Source of the DNA: Polaromonas sp.
GTDB taxonomy: Bacteria; Pseudomonadota; Gammaproteobacteria; Burkholderiales; Burkholderiaceae_C
Reading direction: 5' to 3'
DNA length: 64,000 nt
NCBI GenBank assembly: GCA_028291985.1
Contig: JAQGNE010000028.1
Span: 1 to 64,000, forward strand
Shown: positions 59,878 through 64,000 of the stretch, piece after piece
Numbering within the stretch: position 1 is the stretch's first letter
How the letters are laid out: every line of letters begins with the position of its first letter
Notes under the pieces: model-generated
What the model was told of the DNA's origin: nothing
The model's input: the letters and a program-made list of their open reading frames with translations, nothing else
Databases searched by the model: none
Position numbers and translations under genes: made by a program

Positions 59878-60973
59878 GCGACCGTGATCTTCACGGCATG
59901 GTCAGGCCAGCTGGTGTTGGTGTAACCGCTATGGTTTTCACAGCGTGCCTCGGGCTGCACGTTGCCAGCGGTATCGGTGGCGCGGCTGCTCAGGGTGTAG
60001 CTGCCTTCGGCCAGCCGTGCCTGCAGCACAATCGGGCGCACCATGCCGGGCTTGAGCTTGCCGCTGGCCGGGCCGTCCTCGGCGCTCGGCGAGTTGATCC
60101 ATGACTTGACGGTCATCTCCTGAACCGACGGCTGGCTGGGGTCGCTCTTGCCGCCGGCGGGCGTCATGCGGTAGCTGTGCGACATGATCCTGGCATCGCT
60201 TTCCTGTGCAGTAAAAGCCAGCTGCTTGACCTACTTGATGTTGTTGACGCCGGTGTAGCCTGGCACGATCAGCCGGAGCGGGCCGCCATGCGCCAGCGAT
60301 ACCGGCGCGCCGTTCAGCTCCCAGGCCAGCAGCGCGTCTGCCATGGCTGCAACTGGCAACGAACGTTCGACCATGATGGTTTTGGGGTCGATCCCGGCGG
60401 GCAGGGTCTGGCCGCCGGTGCCTGTCATGTAGGCCCGGCCGGTTGCCAGCCCGCCAAGCGCTTCAACCACCGCGCGAACCGGCACGCCGCTCCACACCAC
60501 GCAGCCGGCGGCGCCCACTGTCCAGGGCGTTCCGCTTGGCTTGCTCGGAAAGAAACTACGGCCATTGCCCGAGCACTGCAGCACCATCGCCACGGTTTCG
60601 ATGCCCATGGATTTCAGGTCGCGCACCGTCAGCTTGCGCGGGTTTTTCAGGCGTCGATCATGATTTCCCAGCTGTCACGGTCGGCCACGATGGAAGCGTC
60701 GGGCGCCGGCAGGTTGTTGCGAATGTAGAGCTGCTCGGAAGGGGTGATGACACTGGTGCCAAATGCGCTGCGCTTGGTCTCGATGGTGGTGGCGCTGTGA
60801 ACGATGACGCTGGCCGGTTCTTTGAAAGCCGCGTAGGCGGGCAGGGGCCTGGCGGCCGCCGGTGTTTGAGCCACGGCTCCCGTGGACCAGCTTGCCATGC
60901 CCAGGATGGCCAGGGCGTTGGTGCTTCCGGCAAGGACATGGCGGCGGGTAAGGGCGCTGTCGGGTGTTGTCAT
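59874..60973 (-). pseudogene. Decayed sulfite dehydrogenase (SorA-like) molybdenum subunit
   Basis: The protein is in three pieces. The N-terminal part (from the ATG at 60973) has a twin-arginine signal (LTRRHVLAGS) and runs to SWEIMIDA, where a missing base near 60648-60655 shifts the frame. The second frame, KNPRKLTVRDLKSMGIE, holds the molybdenum cysteine in VLQCSGNGRSFF and VWSGVPVRAVVEAL, and stops at a TAG (60231-60233) in NNIK-stop-VKQLAF, where a Trp codon TGG is likely. The same frame continues to DHAVKITVA. Intact SorAB oxidises sulfite to sulfate in the periplasm. Confidence 0.85.
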
Positions 60974-61108
60974 GCGGGTCTCCATCAGGGTTATGAGCTC
61001 CGAAGGCAAGCCGTTTGACCCGGCCAACACCGCCAATTTTCTAGATACTTACCCGTCGAGTCATCGGCAATCGTGGCGACGCTGCATCGCTGACGCAGGC
61101 GATTGGGG

Positions 61109-61933
61109 TTACACCGCTACCGTGTAGTTCAGCGCCATCCGCCCGCCGTCCACCACGACGATCTCGCCAGTGATATAGCTGGCCGCGTCGCTGGCGAGAT
61201 AGGCCACCGTGTCGGCTATTTCCGAAGGCTCGCCAAGCCGCTTCATGGGTGTGCGGCTCAGGATCCTGTTTGTGGCATCGTGGCTGGTCAGGACGGCCTT
61301 GGCCGCCAGTTCGGTGGCTATCGTGCCTGGGGCGACCGCATTCACGCGGATGCCCCTGTCCGCCAGCGACAGCGCCATCACCCGGGTCAGCTGGTTGATG
61401 CCGCCCTTGCTCACGTTGTAGCTGGCAATCGAAGGAATCGCCAGGGTGGCGTTGACCGAACTCATGTTGATGATGCTGCCGCGTGAGGCGAAGCCGCCTT
61501 CGCCCGCGCGCGCCTCGGCGCCTGCCATGACGCGTGCCACGGCCTGGCCGACCAGAAAGGCGCCGATCAGGTTGACGCGCAGCACGGCTTCAAAGTCTGC
61601 TGGTGTGATGTCCAGAAAGTCGCTTGCCTTGAAGATGCCCGCGTTGTTGACCAGTACGTCAATACGGCCGTGCTCAGCCACCACGCTGGCTACCAGCGCA
61701 TCAACCTGTGCCTTGTTGCCCACATCGCAATGCACATAGCTGGCGCCAAGCTCGGCTGCCAGTGCCTGGCCACGGCTGTCGTCGATATCGGCCATGACAA
61801 CGCTTGCGCCCTCGCGGGCAAAACGCCGCGCACAGGCCTCACCGATGCCTTGTGCGCCGCCGGTCACGATGCAGACGCGGCCCTGCAGGCCAAACGATAC
61901 GGCGCTGCTCTTTAATGATGTTTTAATGCTCAT
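61109..61933 (-). CDS. SDR oxidoreductase, likely sugar dehydrogenase
   Basis: A 274-residue SDR with the NAD(P) loop [12 protein letters not shown], the motif NNAGIF, and active site [21 protein letters not shown] (Ser, Tyr-x3-Lys). [14 protein letters not shown] closes the protein. Its ATG overlaps the dgoA stop (ATGA), so it is part of the sugar-acid operon. By context it may be a galactose, arabinose or fucose 1-dehydrogenase that feeds the pathway, but the substrate is not shown by the sequence. Confidence 0.9.
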   Translation of the reverse strand: MSIKTSLKSSAVSFGLQGRVCIVTGGAQGIGEACARRFAREGASVVMADIDDSRGQALAAELGASYVHCDVGNKAQVDALVASVVAEHGRIDVLVNNAGIFKASDFLDITPADFEAVLRVNLIGAFLVGQAVARVMAGAEARAGEGGFASRGSIINMSSVNATLAIPSIASYNVSKGGINQLTRVMALSLADRGIRVNAVAPGTIATELAAKAVLTSHDATNRILSRTPMKRLGEPSEIADTVAYLASDAASYITGEIVVVDGGRMALNYTVAV

Positions 61934-62580
61934 GTTCTTATCCTGCCTCCGCATGAAGCTATGAAAATCATAGCATTTTCGCCCGCCTCGCCAGCAGTGG
62001 TTCCGGGCTTGTACAGGGCCGAACCGATGCCGAAGCCGTTGGCGCCGGCGTCAAAGTAAGCGCGCATGTTGCTCGGCGTGATGCCACCCACCGGCATGAT
62101 GATGGTGGATGCGGGCAAAACCGCGCGCAAGGCCTTGACCACGGCAGGCGTTGCCATCTCGGCCGGAAAGAGCTTGAGCCCGGTGGCGCCAGCGTCCAGC
62201 GCGGCGAATGCCTCGCTGGCGGTCATCACCCCGGGCAGGCAGACCAGGTGCAGGCGAGCAGCTTCACGCACCACCACGGGGTTGAAGTTGGGCGACACAA
62301 TCAGTTGGCCACCGGCTGCGTGAACCTGGCGCACATCTTCGGCGGTAAGTACCGTTCCGGCCCCGATCAACGCCTTGGGGAAAGCGCAGGCCATCGCTGC
62401 AATGCTTTCCAGCGGCTGCGGCGAGTTGAGCGGCACCTCGATCAGCGACCAGCCGGTTGCTGTCAGCGCCTCGCCTACCGGCAGGGCCTCGGCCGGACGG
62501 ATGCCGCGCAAGATCGCCACCAGCGGAGTCGTCAGCAGTGCATGGGCAAATTTTTGGTGTGGATTCAGGGTGGGGCTCAT
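61930..62580 (-). CDS. dgoA: 2-dehydro-3-deoxy-6-phosphogalactonate aldolase
   Basis: This 216-residue KDPG/KDPGal-type aldolase cleaves the phosphorylated keto-deoxy sugar acid to pyruvate and glyceraldehyde 3-phosphate. It has Glu in [10 protein letters not shown] and the Schiff-base lysine in TGLKLFPAE, and [11 protein letters not shown] at the C-terminal side. [13 protein letters not shown] favours the KDPGal group, and its neighbour dgoK agrees. The C-terminal [15 protein letters not shown] contains a hairpin of the dispersed element. The ATG at 62580 is chosen; the upstream frame overlaps dgoK. Confidence 0.92.
   Translation of the reverse strand: MSPTLNPHQKFAHALLTTPLVAILRGIRPAEALPVGEALTATGWSLIEVPLNSPQPLESIAAMACAFPKALIGAGTVLTAEDVRQVHAAGGQLIVSPNFNPVVVREAARLHLVCLPGVMTASEAFAALDAGATGLKLFPAEMATPAVVKALRAVLPASTIIMPVGGITPSNMRAYFDAGANGFGIGSALYKPGTTAGEAGENAMIFIASCGGRIRT
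61958..61974 (+). repeat. Partial dispersed element (hairpin) at the 3' end of dgoA
   Basis: GCTATGAAAATCATAGC is a perfect GCTATGA/TCATAGC inverted repeat with an AAA loop, of family length 17. The rest of the element is not clear. The dgoA frame reads it Ala-Met-Ile-Phe-Ile-Ala. Confidence 0.5.
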
Positions 62581-62602
62581 GGATGTGTCCGTTTGGAAGG
62601 GT

Positions 62603-63493
62603 TCAGCGCAGGGTGTTGGCGATGGCGCGTATCCCGCGCCAGGTAACGCCAGCGCTGACCTGCTGCACAGTGGCACCAACGATATCCAGCGCCTGCGCAT
62701 ACCGCGCCGCCAGTGCATCCGCACCGAGCACCAGCACGGTCTGGCGGGGTTGCAGGGCTTGTGATTTCAGCTCTTCCCCAATCACCAGGCCAGACAGATA
62801 ACTCGGCAGGGCGACGCTTTCCAGACGTTTGAACAGTGCCAGGGTGCGGGTGCTGAAGGCTGTGTTCAGAAGCCCTGGACCGCCAAGCGCGTGGCGCACG
62901 CCCTGGCCGAAGGCCGCGTGCTCCATCGGCGGCTCTGCTTCGGGCAGGGTCCGCGCCAGTATGGAATGCCTGCGTAAAAGGGCGTAGAACTCCCCGGTCA
63001 TGAAGGTTGAAAAGTCGACCACGCGGCCGCCTTCAACGCTGGCCCATTTGCTGTGCGTTCCAGGCAGCACCAGCCGAGCATCGGCAAGCGACAGTAGTTC
63101 CAGCGCACCGAGAATCTGTGTTTCCTCACCACGCATCACGTCCGGCACGCCCGCGTGTTCAATGCTGAGTCCGGGCACGATGCCGACCCTGCCCGGCCCA
63201 TTCCAGTCAACCCACATCAGCTGGCTGGCGATGTCGTGAAAACCAGCCGGGCAGGCGCAATAAGGCGCTTCAACCCAGCCCTGCTGGCTACCCGCCATGC
63301 CCGCAATCAGGCACAGATCGGCGTGCGCCATCCAGTCACCAAAGCAGGTTCTGAACACTGCAGGAAACTCCCCAGCCGCCACCGTCAGGATGCCGCGTGG
63401 AAAAGAGCGTTCTTCCAGCACATTGCCGCCGTCGTCCAGCATGGCACCCCTCAACGCAGAACTGCCCCAGTCGAGCGCCAGCAAGCGGTTCAT
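62603..63493 (-). CDS. dgoK: 2-dehydro-3-deoxygalactonokinase
   Basis: DgoK phosphorylates 2-keto-3-deoxygalactonate with ATP. The 296-residue protein starts [19 protein letters not shown], the phosphate-binding start of the family, and has [14 protein letters not shown] and [19 protein letters not shown], which are typical. It lies 22 bases before dgoA and 40 after the dehydratase gene, all on the same strand. Confidence 0.94.
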   Translation of the reverse strand: MNRLLALDWGSSALRGAMLDDGGNVLEERSFPRGILTVAAGEFPAVFRTCFGDWMAHADLCLIAGMAGSQQGWVEAPYCACPAGFHDIASQLMWVDWNGPGRVGIVPGLSIEHAGVPDVMRGEETQILGALELLSLADARLVLPGTHSKWASVEGGRVVDFSTFMTGEFYALLRRHSILARTLPEAEPPMEHAAFGQGVRHALGGPGLLNTAFSTRTLALFKRLESVALPSYLSGLVIGEELKSQALQPRQTVLVLGADALAARYAQALDIVGATVQQVSAGVTWRGIRAIANTLR

Positions 63494-63533
63494 GTGGCAG
63501 CCCTCGACACCGGCGGCGTGCTGGTAAGGCTAC

Positions 63534-64000
63534 TCAATGGTTGTCGCGAGGGACGAAAGCGCCCCGCTTGCCGACCAGGAAATCCAGGTCAACGCCTTCA
63601 TCGGCCTGCAGTACATGGTCGGTGTAGAGCTTCCAGTAACCCGATGACAGCGGCGGCGCAGGCGGCGCCCAGCCGGCCATGCGCCGGGCCAGTTCCTCGT
63701 CGCTCACATGCAAATGGAGCCGGCGGTTGGGAACGTCGAGCTCGATCAGGTCACCGTTCTGCACCAACGCGAGCGGACCGCCGGCCGCAGCTTCTGGCGC
63801 GGTATGCAGGATGACGGTGCCGTACGCGGTGCCGCTCATGCGCGCATCGCTGATACGAACCATGTCGGTGATGCCTTTGCGCAAGACCTTGGGTGGCAGC
63901 GGCATGTTGCCGACTTCCGCCATGCCGGGGTAGCCCTTGGGGCCGCAGTTTTTCAGGACCATGACGCAGTTTTCATCAACGTCGAGGTTTTCGTCGTCAA
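63534..64000 (-). CDS. IlvD/Edd-family sugar-acid dehydratase (partial, N-terminus outside window)
   Basis: The C-terminal part of a dehydratase of the IlvD/Edd family; the frame stays open to the window end at 64000, so the start is missing. It shows NCVMVLKNCGPKGYPGM, VRISDARMSGTAYG and the [17 protein letters not shown] motif, then a family-specific tail. It most resembles sugar-acid dehydratases such as arabonate or galactonate dehydratase rather than dihydroxyacid dehydratase. With dgoK and dgoA downstream, it probably supplies the 2-keto-3-deoxy acid that they use. Confidence 0.92.
   Translation of the reverse strand, partial: DDENLDVDENCVMVLKNCGPKGYPGMAEVGNMPLPPKVLRKGITDMVRISDARMSGTAYGTVILHTAPEAAAGGPLALVQNGDLIELDVPNRRLHLHVSDEELARRMAGWAPPAPPLSSGYWKLYTDHVLQADEGVDLDFLVGKRGAFVPRDNH

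Overview
The window is a continuous stretch of chromosome from a betaproteobacterium of the order Burkholderiales, most likely family Comamonadaceae and close to Polaromonas or Rhodoferax. The evidence is protein similarity (FimV-like protein, DUF3579, SdhE, TCA genes), the order truA-trpF-trpB-trpA-accD, the linkage gltA-sdhEBADC-gntR-mdh-acnB-acnA, and fairly high G+C coding DNA. The genus is an inference from memory. I found no integrase, transposase, phage gene, tRNA, rRNA or CRISPR array.

Layout. 10-5505: a LON-domain protein and the minus-strand run truA-trpF-trpB-trpA-accD. 5578-9927: a large FimV/HubP-like protein and asd. 10218-13655: the leucine operon leuC-(entericidin)-leuD-leuB, with a 46-codon lipoprotein between leuC and leuD. 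14083-19290: citrate synthase and succinate dehydrogenase (sdhC-D-A-B-E-gltA in transcription order). 19476-21322: a decayed photolyase-like gene and a decayed DUF2256 gene. 21348-32055: a GntR regulator divergent from mdh, a CoA-ester lyase, an unknown exported protein, acnB and acnA; together with gltA and sdh this is most of a TCA-cycle supercluster. 32052-44465: an FAD monooxygenase, a TPR methyltransferase, a membrane patatin-like protein, the kynB-kynU-kynA tryptophan-degradation operon, an SDR, argD-argF and a DUF3579 protein. 44624-52799: rpsT, murJ, a SirB1-like protein, purM and hda-HAD-pcnB-folK. 52869-55523: pdxH, sodC, chaC and an OmpA-like protein. 55955-58578: the Entner-Doudoroff pair edd-eda behind a cluster of GGTAAC-type half-sites. 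58764-64000: gloA, a decayed sulfite dehydrogenase pair (sorA, sorB) and a sugar-acid operon (IlvD/Edd dehydratase, dgoK, dgoA, SDR) running off the window end.

The most unusual signal is a dispersed element of about 56-62 bases, seen in at least 11 full and 3 partial copies. Each starts with a 17-base hairpin of the form GCTAY-N7-RTAGC and usually has a second G+C stem and a GGCC-nTTTTG-like tail. Copies lie between genes and also inside reading frames (trpF, the CoA lyase, kynB, murJ, dgoA, the HAD gene). Inside genes the hairpin is always read in the one codon phase that gives Ala-(Thr/Ile/Met)-x-x-(Ile/Val)-(Ala/Val), seemingly without lengthening the protein. One copy sits at a frameshift in the decayed photolyase gene. 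A second signal is a 14-base sequence, GTCTTATATAAGAT, found upstream of gntR/mdh and again between argD and the DUF3579 gene.
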